From assembly GCA_964492545.1 (NCBI GenBank), contig CAZBKO010000074.1:1-11518 (forward strand): a DNA stretch of 11,518 nt, read 5' to 3'. This DNA comes from RGIG1934 sp964492545 (GTDB lineage Bacteria > Bacillota > Clostridia > Lachnospirales > Lachnospiraceae). Both the position numbers and the translations under genes were made by a program. The notes under the pieces are model-generated. The model did no database searches. It had not been told where the DNA came from and saw nothing but the letters and a program-made list of their open reading frames with translations. Numbering within the stretch: position 1 is the first letter of the stretch; each line of letters opens with the position of its first letter. Shown piece by piece: positions 1 to 7,355 of this stretch.

Positions 1-30
1 TATATTATTTTTGTATTTTTTTATATAATA

Positions 31-219
31 TTACACGTTTCTAAATATTTCGCGTTTAAACTCTTTTATCAAATTCTTGATTTCTTCTATAGATTCCCGA
101 ACCACAATTTTCTTACCGGTTGTGAAAGATATAACTGTATCCGGAGTTTCCTCTATGAACTCAATTAAGTCTTCATTAATTGTAAGTTGTTTGTTATTAA
201 GTCTTGTTACATCAATCAT
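31..219 (-). CDS. flbD: FlbD/SwrD family flagellar protein
   Basis: This 62-residue protein carries the FlbD family signature: an N-terminal MIDVTRLNNKQLTINEDL followed by IEFIEETPDTVISF and GKKIVVRES. Its length is normal for the family. The B. subtilis homologue SwrD is needed for full flagellar motor power and swarming, and the gene usually lies between flgE and motA or fliL, as here after flgE. It has no signal peptide or membrane segment, so it should be cytoplasmic. The ATG at 219 has a strong site GGAGGAG (226-232) six bases upstream. A GC-rich hairpin separates it from flgE. The next operon gene lies beyond the window edge. The family assignment is confident; the molecular mechanism of the family is not settled. 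Confidence 0.93.
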   Translation of the reverse strand: MIDVTRLNNKQLTINEDLIEFIEETPDTVISFTTGKKIVVRESIEEIKNLIKEFKREIFRNV

Positions 220-258
220 CCTGTACTCCTCCGATTATTTGTCATTTTACGTCAATTA

Positions 259-278
259 AGGGTGGCCTCAGCCACCCT
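259..278 (-). other. GC-rich intergenic hairpin between flgE and flbD
   Basis: A perfect 8-base inverted repeat, AGGGTGGC/GCCACCCT with a 4-base loop, sits in the 82-base gap between the flgE stop and the flbD start. It is far richer in G and C than its surroundings. On the transcribed strand it is followed only by TTAATTG, so it lacks the U run of a classical intrinsic terminator. It does not cover the flbD ribosome site, which is about 27 bases further on. It may stabilise the 3' end of the upstream mRNA, mark a processing site, or partly attenuate transcription into flbD and the genes after it. Confidence 0.6.
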
Positions 279-301
279 ACTTATTGATTTATGATACCAT
301 T

Positions 302-1591
302 CTATCGCTTAAGGCTTAATAATTCTTCAAGCATTGAATCTGATGTTGTAATAATTCTTGAATTCGCCTGGAATCCTCTTTGTGTTACAATCATATCTGT
401 AAATTCTGTAGCTAAATCTACATTTGACATTTCAAGTGTTCCTGCTGAGAACTTGCCACCAGTTGATGTAATATCCTGTCCAATTCCATTAAACTCACCT
501 GAGTTAAGAGTTGCCGCAAACATATTATCTCCAACCTTCTCAAGACCTGCCGGATTTTCAAATGTTGCTACAGCAATCTGACCAATTACTTCATTGTCGC
601 CGTTGCTATATGCTGCAACAATCTTACCGTCAGTCTGTATACCAACGCTAATCATTGTACCTACTGCTTTACCGGCACCATTCCCAGCTGCATCGCCACG
701 CTTGCAGTCAATTGTGCTTTCACTTCCATAAGATGTTGTTTTACTAAAGTCCACTGTTACAGGCTCTGTAAATGCATCCTTGCCGCCTAACGTTAATTGG
801 AACGATGATGTTGAGCCATCTGCAATTAATCCTGTGTCTCCATCAAAATTAAGTGTTCCTGTCATGGCACATGTAAGGCCATCTACTAATTTATTGCCAC
901 TATATACTCCATCAGCAGCTACTGTATACTCTGTATCCGATACTTTTGTGATATTTACCTGAACTTCATACTTATATCCAAGATTATCATACACAGGAAT
1001 AAATGTTGTGATTGGCTGACCAGCTGCAAACTTTGCATCTTCTGCATTAATGTTTCCAGAATATGTAGCATTAGTTGTCACTGCCGGATCAGTATTGGCA
1101 AATTGTGAACCATATACTGAAAGTGGTCTAATCTGGTCTGTCTGTAAATCTTCGCCTGCCTTTTCTGTTGTGTATCCCATAACATAAGCACCTGACTGTG
1201 TAACAAGATTACCTGCTTCATCAGTTGTGAAATTTCCAGCCTTAGTAAAATAGTTAGAGCCACCACTCTGCACAACAAAAAAACTGTCACCATTTATTTT
1301 CAAATCAAATGGATTACCTGTTGACTGTGTTCCACCCTGACCGGTTACATCCACTGATATTGCTCCAAGTGATGTACCAAGACCAATCTGTTTAGCATTC
1401 TGTCCACCTGTACTTGTCTCTGCATTAGGTCCTGAAGCTACCTGTGTTGTCTGGTAAAACAATTCACTGAAAGTAACTCGTGAAGCCTTAAATCCTACTG
1501 TGTTAACGTTTGCGATGTTATTACCTATAACATCCATCTTTGTCTGGTGTGCTTTTAATCCTGAAACACCAGAATATAATGATCTCATCAT
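302..1591 (-). CDS. flgE: Flagellar hook protein FlgE
   Basis: FlgE polymerises into the hook, the universal joint outside the cell between rod and filament; it is exported by the flagellar type III system and assembled under the FlgD cap. The N-terminus has the rod/hook motif SLYSGVSGLKAHQTKMD then GNNIANVNTVGFKASR (residues 4-39). The C-terminus has the matching coiled segment: SNVDLATEFTDMIVTQRGF, then QANSRIITTSDSMLEEL (about 389-425). At 429 residues it is much longer than B. subtilis FlgE, with the extra length in the central outer domains, which also contain two cysteines (C241, C296). As expected for this export route there is no Sec signal peptide. The start has AAGGAGGT (1601-1608) nine bases upstream; an adjacent second ATG at 1588 is also possible. 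It follows the TIGR02530-type gene by 75 bases. Confidence 0.96.
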   Translation of the reverse strand: MMRSLYSGVSGLKAHQTKMDVIGNNIANVNTVGFKASRVTFSELFYQTTQVASGPNAETSTGGQNAKQIGLGTSLGAISVDVTGQGGTQSTGNPFDLKINGDSFFVVQSGGSNYFTKAGNFTTDEAGNLVTQSGAYVMGYTTEKAGEDLQTDQIRPLSVYGSQFANTDPAVTTNATYSGNINAEDAKFAAGQPITTFIPVYDNLGYKYEVQVNITKVSDTEYTVAADGVYSGNKLVDGLTCAMTGTLNFDGDTGLIADGSTSSFQLTLGGKDAFTEPVTVDFSKTTSYGSESTIDCKRGDAAGNGAGKAVGTMISVGIQTDGKIVAAYSNGDNEVIGQIAVATFENPAGLEKVGDNMFAATLNSGEFNGIGQDITSTGGKFSAGTLEMSNVDLATEFTDMIVTQRGFQANSRIITTSDSMLEELLSLKR

Positions 1592-1666
1592 AATGAAATG
1601 ACCTCCTTAGTCTGCCGTATCGCCTTATCTGTCATTCAAAGGCTTGTAACTTCCATCAAGGTCCAG

Positions 1667-2038
1667 CTACATAATTACGGCGCCATCAATATTTGTAAAA
1701 ATATTATCTTTGTTATCGTTTTGATCCATTGCTGTTATTACTGTGTTATTTTTAACATTTACAATAAATGCCATATCATCAATCAAAACAAGTGATTCAT
1801 TTATTCCCTTTTGATCTGCTTTTCTCGTTCCTTCTTCCAGCCTCTGAAGCTGTTCATCTGTTAACGAAATATTTCTATCTGCTAATCTTTCACCTGCATG
1901 CTTTGAAAATTTCAGTTTGTTTTCCAACAATTCTGCAAACGAAATGTTTGATTGAGATGAAGCTGATGCTTTGCTGTTTTGTTGTAAAATTTGATCAGTA
2001 ACCTGTTCAATGGATGTAAATGTGTTATTTATCCTCAT
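1667..2038 (-). CDS. Flagellar operon protein, TIGR02530 type
   Basis: This small protein (123 residues from the preferred start) matches the conserved flagellar operon family found between flgD and flgE in many Firmicutes. Recognisable pieces are FSKHAGERLADRNISLT, SLVLIDDMAFIVNVKNNTVI and the C-terminal FTNIDGAVI. Its role is unproven; position suggests help in hook assembly or in coupling hook genes to export. It has no signal peptide or membrane segment. The longest frame begins with GTG at 2050, but that GTG overlaps the last base of the ribosome site AAAGGAG (2050-2056). The ATG at 2038, eleven bases behind this site, is the workable start. The family call is confident; the function is open. 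Confidence 0.9.
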   Translation of the reverse strand: MRINNTFTSIEQVTDQILQQNSKASASSQSNISFAELLENKLKFSKHAGERLADRNISLTDEQLQRLEEGTRKADQKGINESLVLIDDMAFIVNVKNNTVITAMDQNDNKDNIFTNIDGAVIM

Positions 2039-2049
2039 AGCTATTCGCA

Positions 2050-2056
2050 CTCCTTT
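2050..2056 (-). promoter_or_regulatory. Ribosome binding site deciding the start of the TIGR02530-type gene
   Basis: AAAGGAG on the minus strand lies between the flgD stop and the small flagellar gene. It touches the upstream GTG at 2050, leaving no spacer, but stands eleven bases before the ATG at 2038. This favours the shorter protein. Confidence 0.65.
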
Positions 2057-2058
2057 GC

Positions 2059-2547
2059 CTATTTGCCTGAGTCACTTTCCTCTTTCTTATCTTCACTTCC
2101 ATTTAAAACTGAATCAAGATACTTGTCATCAATGACTGTATCTAAATCATCATATTTGTAGGTTTCGCCGCCGATTCCAAGATATGCCTTGCCATCTTTG
2201 ATTTCAACAAATTGTACATAACCGGCAACTGTTGTTGTTGATGTTTCACCAGTTGATTTTCCAACTTCCATAATAACATTCTTTCCAACAAGATTATATG
2301 CGCTGCTATTGTTAACTGCCGAATTCAGATTCTGCATTTCTTCAAGTGAAGAAAACTGTGCAAGCTGGCTGATATATTCTGTATCTGTTGAAGGCTTTAA
2401 TGGATCCTGATACTGCATCTGTGTTACAAGTAACTGTAAAAACGCATCTTTTCCAAGAGTACTTGATCCAGTGGTATCTTTAGATGTATTAGTTGGTGTT
2501 GAATCTGCAACTACCTGTCCATCAACGATATTTGCACTTACGCTCAT
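2059..2547 (-). CDS. flgD: Hook capping protein FlgD
   Basis: FlgD forms the temporary cap at the hook tip that lets exported FlgE subunits assemble. The conserved FlgD N-terminal core is clear: LGKDAFLQLLVTQMQYQDPL, then TEYISQLAQFSSLEEMQNL (about residues 31-75). A small beta-rich segment follows (NLVGKNVIMEV, then VAGYVQFVEIKDGKAYLGI), and the tail is short and acidic. At 162 residues it lacks most of the C-terminal Ig/FnIII-like domain seen in enteric FlgD (about 230 residues); short forms are usual in Firmicutes. The ATG at 2547 has GAAAGGAG (2553-2560) five bases upstream. The gene begins 20 bases after the fliK stop and ends 20 bases before the next start, in the usual fliK-flgD-flgE order. 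Confidence 0.95.
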   Translation of the reverse strand: MSVSANIVDGQVVADSTPTNTSKDTTGSSTLGKDAFLQLLVTQMQYQDPLKPSTDTEYISQLAQFSSLEEMQNLNSAVNNSSAYNLVGKNVIMEVGKSTGETSTTTVAGYVQFVEIKDGKAYLGIGGETYKYDDLDTVIDDKYLDSVLNGSEDKKEESDSGK

Positions 2548-2567
2548 TTTCTCTCCTTTCCGGATGT

Positions 2568-3941
2568 CTAAGCACGTATGCTTACTGTATTTCCATCCTG
2601 TTTCATTAATTCTTCTTCAATTTCGTCTTTGATTGTCTGTTTTCCATTGATTTCATCAATTTCTTCCTGACTAATATGCTTCTTTTGCTTTCTTTCATCG
2701 TTCGAATCGCTTTGATTATCAAGATTCTCATCGAACTGTCTGCTTCCAACTGTTACCTCAATTGCATCAACCTTAACGCCCTGATTATCAAGTGTCTCTC
2801 TAAGCTGACTTACCTGACTTTCAATTGCTTCTTTTACAATTTCATTTTGAGCAATAATCTGAGCTGTTATCGAACCATTTTTAGATACTACCTGCAAATT
2901 GATTCTGCCCAAATTTTCAGGATTAAGCTGCATCTCCATCGATGTCATATCCGGCTTAATGATACTCTTTACTTCTTCAACAATTTGTCTCATTATCTGT
3001 TCTGGTTTAACGTCAATATCTTCGCCAAATTTTTCTGAAATGATTTCTGTTAAAGTCTGGTTAAAGTTTTGTGCCAATGATTGATCCTGTGTACCATTCT
3101 GACTAACGTCATTCTGCTTCTCTGTAGAGTTTTCAACTTTGACAGCGTTTTCTTCAGGTGTAATTTCACTTTCACTATTCTGAATCTGCTTGTCTGTTAA
3201 ATTATTCACTTCTCTACTATCACTGCTTACCGCTACACTATCTTCTGCCACATTCTCAATGTTCTCAGATGCATCTGTCAATTCACTAGTTTGAACATTC
3301 TCTGTAACGTCAGTATTACTGACATCTGTAATTTCTACGAATTGTTCTTTTAGTTTTGGTAAATCGAATTCGTTTAACAACGTATTCAAATCTTCATTTG
3401 TAATACCATTATCTTCAACAAACTGATTAACCATGTCCTGTATTTGTGAAAATATCCCTTTAAATTGACCTGACATTTCTGAATCCGTTAATATGTTCAT
3501 TACATTTTCATTGCCTGTCAACTGAGTTATTAATTCAGAGAGTTCCTTTCCACTTTGTAAATCTTCAGCACTCATATTAAGTTCGTCCATTGCATCTATC
3601 ACTGCTTCCGGTTCAACATCAAACTGTTCTGCAACTGCTTCAACAATGTTTTTGATAATATCAGTAATCATATCCGACATAGCTATTATGTTATCTTCAT
3701 CTGATATTTCTGATTCCGATTGTGGTACTTTAACTGAATCCTTATTAAAAAGATTCTTAATTTCCTCTGCTTTGCCGCTTGGCTGTCCCTGCACATTATC
3801 TTGTGTTGAAGTGTTTTCCTTCTGCACAGATGAAATAATGTCATTAAATGAATTGTCAGAGCTCTTAGTATCTGCATTTTTGGTATCTGTGTTAGCATTA
3901 ACTACAAGGAATTGATTTCCTGTAACTGCTGCGCTTACCAT
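2568..3941 (-). CDS. fliK: Flagellar hook-length control protein FliK
   Basis: FliK is an exported ruler that sets hook length and, through its C-terminal domain acting on FlhB, switches the exporter from hook to filament substrates. The Flg_hook domain is seen near residues 320-400: MQLNPENLGRINLQV (337-351), then an ITAQIIAQNEIVKEAI segment and LRETLDNQGVKVDAIEVTV. The first 300 residues are poorly conserved, acidic and rich in Ser, Asn, Thr and Glu, as is normal for the ruler part. After the domain there is a charged tail of about 55 residues. The length of 457 is ordinary for FliK. The ATG at 3941 has AAAGGAGG-type pairing (3948-3956) six bases upstream. It lies between the MotE-like gene and flgD, the standard position. 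Confidence 0.94.
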   Translation of the reverse strand: MVSAAVTGNQFLVVNANTDTKNADTKSSDNSFNDIISSVQKENTSTQDNVQGQPSGKAEEIKNLFNKDSVKVPQSESEISDEDNIIAMSDMITDIIKNIVEAVAEQFDVEPEAVIDAMDELNMSAEDLQSGKELSELITQLTGNENVMNILTDSEMSGQFKGIFSQIQDMVNQFVEDNGITNEDLNTLLNEFDLPKLKEQFVEITDVSNTDVTENVQTSELTDASENIENVAEDSVAVSSDSREVNNLTDKQIQNSESEITPEENAVKVENSTEKQNDVSQNGTQDQSLAQNFNQTLTEIISEKFGEDIDVKPEQIMRQIVEEVKSIIKPDMTSMEMQLNPENLGRINLQVVSKNGSITAQIIAQNEIVKEAIESQVSQLRETLDNQGVKVDAIEVTVGSRQFDENLDNQSDSNDERKQKKHISQEEIDEINGKQTIKDEIEEELMKQDGNTVSIRA

Positions 3942-3971
3942 ACATATCCTCCTTTCCCAAAAAAATATTTA

Positions 3972-3993
3972 TTTTAAAGCTGTAGCTCTAAAA
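3972..3993 (-). other. Weak AU-rich hairpin between motE-like gene and fliK
   Basis: Two 9-base arms, one containing TTTTA and AGC and the other GCT and TAAAA, pair with one mismatch around a TGTA loop just after the motE-like stop codon. Seven U residues occur about nine bases later on the transcribed strand. The stem is weak and the U run is set back, so strong termination is unlikely. It could cause slight attenuation before fliK or mean nothing. Confidence 0.3.
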
Positions 3994-3994
3994 C

Positions 3995-4762
3995 CTATGG
4001 TACTAATAGTTTGGTTATTTTAGCAGCATAATTAGCATCAACATCGCTAATTGCAGCTATTACCTGGGATCTATTGGCAGTCTTCATACATTTCAATATA
4101 TCAACTACAATATCAAGATCGCCACTCATTTCAACAAAAATTGCTGCTGCCGACTTCGGTTCCATTCTCGCGTATGCATCTGCCTGTTCCTGATATTCAG
4201 TGTCATATGCATATTTATCAACAGCTTCTTTGTATAATTCCTCAGCCTTTTCAGGATTAATTGATTGATAATACTGAATATAATTATTATAATCAATTGC
4301 ATCATCGCCAAAAACAACTTCATCATAAAACTGTTCTTTAAGTGTTTCAAACTCGTTCTGATTTTCTTCAAATTTCTTAAGTCTTCCGATTTCAGTATTC
4401 AAATCACTTATCTTATCATTGAGTTTAGTATTCTTATCTTGTTCATCTGCAATCTGTACTTCTAAATCCTTAATGTAGTTAATTGCCTCCGCAAGACTTT
4501 TATATGGATAATTCTCATCAGTATTATCCTTTGATGTATCTGCTGTCTTTGGAAGTATCTTATTAACAACCGGTACATCCTTCAAAATCGGAGATAACAC
4601 ATTACTTCCAAAACCACCAACATCAAGTTTAACCAATATGGCTAAGATTCCCAACCATATTAATATGATTACAACAGTTATTGCTATTGATAAAGCCTTG
4701 TTATCTTTCTTGTCTTCAATATCATTAATATTGTCTGTTTTCTTTTTATCTTTCTTTGCCAT
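3995..4762 (-). CDS. MotE/YlxF-like flagellar protein with MgtE_N-type C-terminus
   Basis: This 255-residue protein has a Lys/Asp-rich cytoplasmic N-terminus (1-22), one membrane helix (about 24-45, with ITVVIILIWLGILAILV), a periplasm-side linker, a heptad-rich coiled coil (about 92-145) and a C-terminal helical region (about 196-253: ARMEPKSAAAIFVEMSGDLD, then RSQVIAAISDVDANYAAKI) resembling the MgtE intracellular N domain. That architecture and the place between fliJ and fliK match B. subtilis YlxF and resemble MotE, which in alphaproteobacteria stabilises the stator. The likely role is at the motor or export gate, on the outer face of the membrane. The start at ATG 4762 follows AGGTGAG. 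The domain layout is visible; the exact function is inferred. Confidence 0.8.
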   Translation of the reverse strand: MAKKDKKKTDNINDIEDKKDNKALSIAITVVIILIWLGILAILVKLDVGGFGSNVLSPILKDVPVVNKILPKTADTSKDNTDENYPYKSLAEAINYIKDLEVQIADEQDKNTKLNDKISDLNTEIGRLKKFEENQNEFETLKEQFYDEVVFGDDAIDYNNYIQYYQSINPEKAEELYKEAVDKYAYDTEYQEQADAYARMEPKSAAAIFVEMSGDLDIVVDILKCMKTANRSQVIAAISDVDANYAAKITKLLVP

Positions 4763-4776
4763 TATCTCACCTGCTG

Positions 4777-5217
4777 TTATTTTTTGTTAAATTTAAAGCT
4801 TACTAATTCATCTATCTCTTTCTTCTCGGTATTCTCTATTTCCACCAAAAATTCATCAAATGCTTTTTCTCTTAGTTTCTCATGTGTCTTTCTGTCTATC
4901 ATAACATCACTTAATCTGCGTCTTGCATTTTCCAACTCAGCTTCAGCCTTTTTAATATTTACAATCTGTAATTTTGCCTCTTCTTTTTTTAATTCAATTG
5001 CATTATTGCATCTTTTTAAATCTAATATGTTAATTTTGCTCTCGCCCATTCCTCTAATATCACTTTGATATTTAATTATATCGGCACGAATGGCTTTTAG
5101 CTTTAACTGTTCAGCATTCAATTTAGCACTTGCCTCTGCATATACAGATTTTGCCTGATTTTCAAGCTTATATTTTATATCCAGGATATTTTGAAGTTTG
5201 TAATTAAATTTCGCCAT
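4777..5217 (-). CDS. fliJ: Flagellar export chaperone FliJ
   Basis: FliJ is the central stalk of the flagellar ATPase ring: it inserts into the FliI hexamer and links it to the FlhA export gate. The protein is 146 residues, the usual size (B. subtilis about 147), and almost wholly alpha-helical and coiled coil, rich in Lys, Glu and Ala. The N-terminus FNYKLQNILDIKYKLENQAK is typical of the family. Sequence conservation in FliJ is low, so the call leans on the N-terminal pattern, the length and the position directly after fliI, with 14 bases between. The ribosome site AGAGGTC overlaps the fliI stop. A strong sigma-28-like motif lies within its coding region (5078-5105). Confidence 0.9.
   Translation of the reverse strand: MAKFNYKLQNILDIKYKLENQAKSVYAEASAKLNAEQLKLKAIRADIIKYQSDIRGMGESKINILDLKRCNNAIELKKEEAKLQIVNIKKAEAELENARRRLSDVMIDRKTHEKLREKAFDEFLVEIENTEKKEIDELVSFKFNKK
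5078..5105 (-). promoter_or_regulatory. Candidate sigma-28 (FliA/SigD) promoter inside fliJ
   Basis: On the minus strand TAAA (5105-5102), a 16-base spacer and GCCGATAT (5085-5078) match the flagellar sigma-factor consensus TAAA-N14 to 16-GCCGATAT at every consensus base. It points at the motE-like gene, fliK, flgD and flgE. Because it lies in coding sequence (codons around LKAIRADII), chance cannot be excluded. Confidence 0.45.
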
Positions 5218-5231
5218 ATTTTTTTGACCTC

Positions 5232-6545
5232 TTATTCTTCAAATATTCCCATAAGCATTTTAACTTCCTCATCAAATGTAAATTTCTCATTAACGCCCTG
5301 CATCAAAAACTCATTAACCTCGTCTATTTTTGATATGGCATAATCTATATTTTTATTGGAACCGCTTTTATATGCCCCAATATTGATTAAATCCTCTGCT
5401 TCATTGTATGTCGCCAGAACATTCTTCAGTTGACCTGCAGCTGTTTTGTGTTCTTTAGTTGCAATAGAACTCATAACACGGGAAATACTCTGTAAAATAT
5501 CGATGGCAGGATAATGATTTTTATGTCCTAGCTTTCTTGACAAAATAATATGTCCATCAAGTATTCCTCTGGCGGTATCAGTAATTGGCTCATTAAAATC
5601 ATCACCATCAACTAATACTGTGTACAATCCTGTAATCGAACCATTACCTGAATTTCCTGCTCTCTCTAACAGCTTTGGCATTTCGCTATACACACTAGGT
5701 GGATATCCACGTGTAACAGGTGGTTCACCAGATGCCAGACCTATTTCTCTTTGTGCCATAGAAAATCTTGTCAGCGAATCCATCATCAGTAGAACATCAT
5801 TTCCTCTATCTCTAAAATATTCTGCTATAGCTGTAGCAGTCTTTGCAGCCTTATTTCTTATAAGTGCGGGCTTGTCTGAAGTTGCAACTACTACGATGCT
5901 TCTCTTCATACCCTCTTCACCAAGATCCCGTTCAATAAACTCTCGAACTTCTCTTCCTCGCTCTCCAATAAGTGCTATTACATTTATATCAGCCTTGGTA
6001 TTTCTGGCAAACATACCAAGCAATGTACTTTTACCAACACCACTTCCGGCAAATATTCCAATTCTCTGTCCTTTACCTACTGTTATCAAACCATCAACAG
6101 CTTTTACACCTAAAGGTAATACATCTGCTATAATATTTCTTTCCAGCGGATCAGGTGGTTTTGCATCTACAGGATAACTATGACCTGCGTCAAGAGATGA
6201 ACCATCAATTGGTCGGCCTAAGCCATCTAGTGTTTTACCTAACAGTTGGCTTCCTACATTTATTTTCAAAGGTACAGTTGTGTTCTCAACTATACTTCCC
6301 GGGCCAATTCCATCAATACTGTCAAATGGCATCAAGAGTATTCTTTTATCCTTAAATCCAACAACCTCTGCCATTACCCATCTCGTTTCATCGTCCTTTG
6401 ATATAATCTTGCAAACATCATTAAGATTAGCATCCGGTCCGACTGATTCTATTGTAAGGCCAACTATCTTAACAACCTTTCCCAATTTCTTAACAAATGA
6501 TTTTTCAGTTAGTCTTATGTATTTGTTTAAGTCAATGTCAGTCAT
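5232..6545 (-). CDS. fliI: Flagellum-specific ATPase FliI
   Basis: FliI hydrolyses ATP at the base of the flagellar type III exporter to help unfold and deliver substrates; it is homologous to the F1 beta subunit. The Walker A loop AGSGVGKST (166-174), the GERGREV motif holding the catalytic glutamate region (194-200), the Walker B strand VLLMMDSLTRF (251-261) and the arginine-finger region SISRVM (353-358) are all present. Upstream is the family segment LLGKTLDGLGRPIDG (101-115). Length, 437 residues, equals that of other FliI proteins. SGEPPVTRGYPPSVY (272-286) is typical of type III ATPases rather than F1. The start ATG at 6545 follows AGAGGGT, nine bases after the fliH stop. Its neighbours fliH and fliJ complete the ATPase complex. 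Confidence 0.98.
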   Translation of the reverse strand: MTDIDLNKYIRLTEKSFVKKLGKVVKIVGLTIESVGPDANLNDVCKIISKDDETRWVMAEVVGFKDKRILLMPFDSIDGIGPGSIVENTTVPLKINVGSQLLGKTLDGLGRPIDGSSLDAGHSYPVDAKPPDPLERNIIADVLPLGVKAVDGLITVGKGQRIGIFAGSGVGKSTLLGMFARNTKADINVIALIGERGREVREFIERDLGEEGMKRSIVVVATSDKPALIRNKAAKTATAIAEYFRDRGNDVLLMMDSLTRFSMAQREIGLASGEPPVTRGYPPSVYSEMPKLLERAGNSGNGSITGLYTVLVDGDDFNEPITDTARGILDGHIILSRKLGHKNHYPAIDILQSISRVMSSIATKEHKTAAGQLKNVLATYNEAEDLINIGAYKSGSNKNIDYAISKIDEVNEFLMQGVNEKFTFDEEVKMLMGIFEE

Positions 6546-6554
6546 CTGTACCCT

Positions 6555-7355
6555 CTAATCTACCATGCACGATAATGTTTTTATTGTTCTTATCAAATTA
6601 TTCATTTGAACATCAAGGCTGCAGTCATATATACCACTATCACTCTCAATAATACATTGATTCTTCTTAAGTGTTGCTTCCTCTACTATTTCTATTTGTA
6701 CCTGTTTTGACACAGCACCATATATTCTTTCACGATTATTTGCAAGAAACTCATAATCATCTCCTGATACCTTAATTAAAAATTCTTTGCTTACCTCTGA
6801 TTTTGTCAAAACATTATTTACAAGATTTAATACCAATTCTTTATCATCTTCTCCAAGCACATATGTCACCTTTTCAAATACCTTAAGAATTGTATCCACA
6901 AGCATTGGTTCTATTTTGTTGACCTGTTCTTCATATTCCTGCTGCAATTCTATCTTTTGCTTTTCGATATTTTTTTTGAGTTCTTCAAACTCCTTCATGG
7001 CATTTGTGTGCCCTTCTTCATACCCTTGTTTCATCCCCGCATCAATTGATTCCTGTTTCAGAATTTCGGCTTCTTCCTTGGCTCTGTTTATTATTGCCTG
7101 TGCATCCTGATTTGCCTGCTGTACAATTTCATCAGCCTGTTTCTGTAATTCTTCCGGTGTCTCGTCCGAAATCAGTTTGTCAACCTGTTGTGCCTGCAAG
7201 CCTTCTATGAATTCTTCATCATTTCTTATATTTTCAACATTCTGTATCTCATTTTGAATTTTCGCTATCTTTTCGGATATAGCCAAATTATAGTCGATAA
7301 TTTTTGTCTCTGAATTTCCACATCTAAAATTCTGTGGTTTTATTAAATTAGACAA
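6555..7355 (-). CDS. fliH: Flagellar assembly protein FliH
   Basis: FliH binds and restrains FliI as a dimer and ties the ATPase to the C-ring; it resembles the peripheral stalk of rotary ATPases. The protein is 266 residues. Residues 60-150 form a long Glu/Gln/Lys-rich coiled coil containing the FliH GxxxG ladder (G107, G111, G115). The C-terminal part ends with the family pattern CIIESDSGIYDCSLDVQMN (234-252). The start codon is TTG at 7355, overlapping the fliG stop by 8 bases; it is supported by a perfect GGAGGTGA site eight bases upstream and by the MSNLIK N-terminus usual in Firmicutes FliH. The overlap suggests translational coupling to fliG. Confidence 0.94.
   Translation of the reverse strand: MSNLIKPQNFRCGNSETKIIDYNLAISEKIAKIQNEIQNVENIRNDEEFIEGLQAQQVDKLISDETPEELQKQADEIVQQANQDAQAIINRAKEEAEILKQESIDAGMKQGYEEGHTNAMKEFEELKKNIEKQKIELQQEYEEQVNKIEPMLVDTILKVFEKVTYVLGEDDKELVLNLVNNVLTKSEVSKEFLIKVSGDDYEFLANNRERIYGAVSKQVQIEIVEEATLKKNQCIIESDSGIYDCSLDVQMNNLIRTIKTLSCMVD

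Noticed and set aside
1..31. An A/T-only inverted repeat (ATATTAT/ATAATAT) after flbD
   Set aside because: Seven A-T pairs around a long loop with no G or C will not form a terminator; such repeats are common in AT-rich spacers.
1622..1643. A GCCTT/AAGGC inverted repeat before flgE
   Set aside because: The stem is only five bases with a 12-base loop and no U tract, and it does not mask the flgE ribosome site.
3983..3994. Twelve minus-strand bases, GTTTTAGAGCTA, identical to the start of the S. pyogenes type II CRISPR repeat
   Set aside because: There is one copy only, with no repeats, spacers or cas genes. It is part of a small AU-rich hairpin after a flagellar gene and is taken as coincidence.
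5497..5523. A second internal sigma-28-like site in fliI (TAAA-N15-ATCGATAT)
   Set aside because: Two of eight bases in the -10 box are wrong, including the first G; this is likely chance within coding sequence.
5620..6177. A 185-codon open frame on the plus strand
   Set aside because: It lies wholly antisense to fliI, whose Walker motifs are intact; it has no ribosome site or recognisable domain and is a shadow of fliI codon usage.
5232..6545. An F1-type ATP synthase subunit or virulence type III ATPase
   Set aside because: The neighbours are all flagellar and the motif set is that of FliI; no injectisome genes are present.
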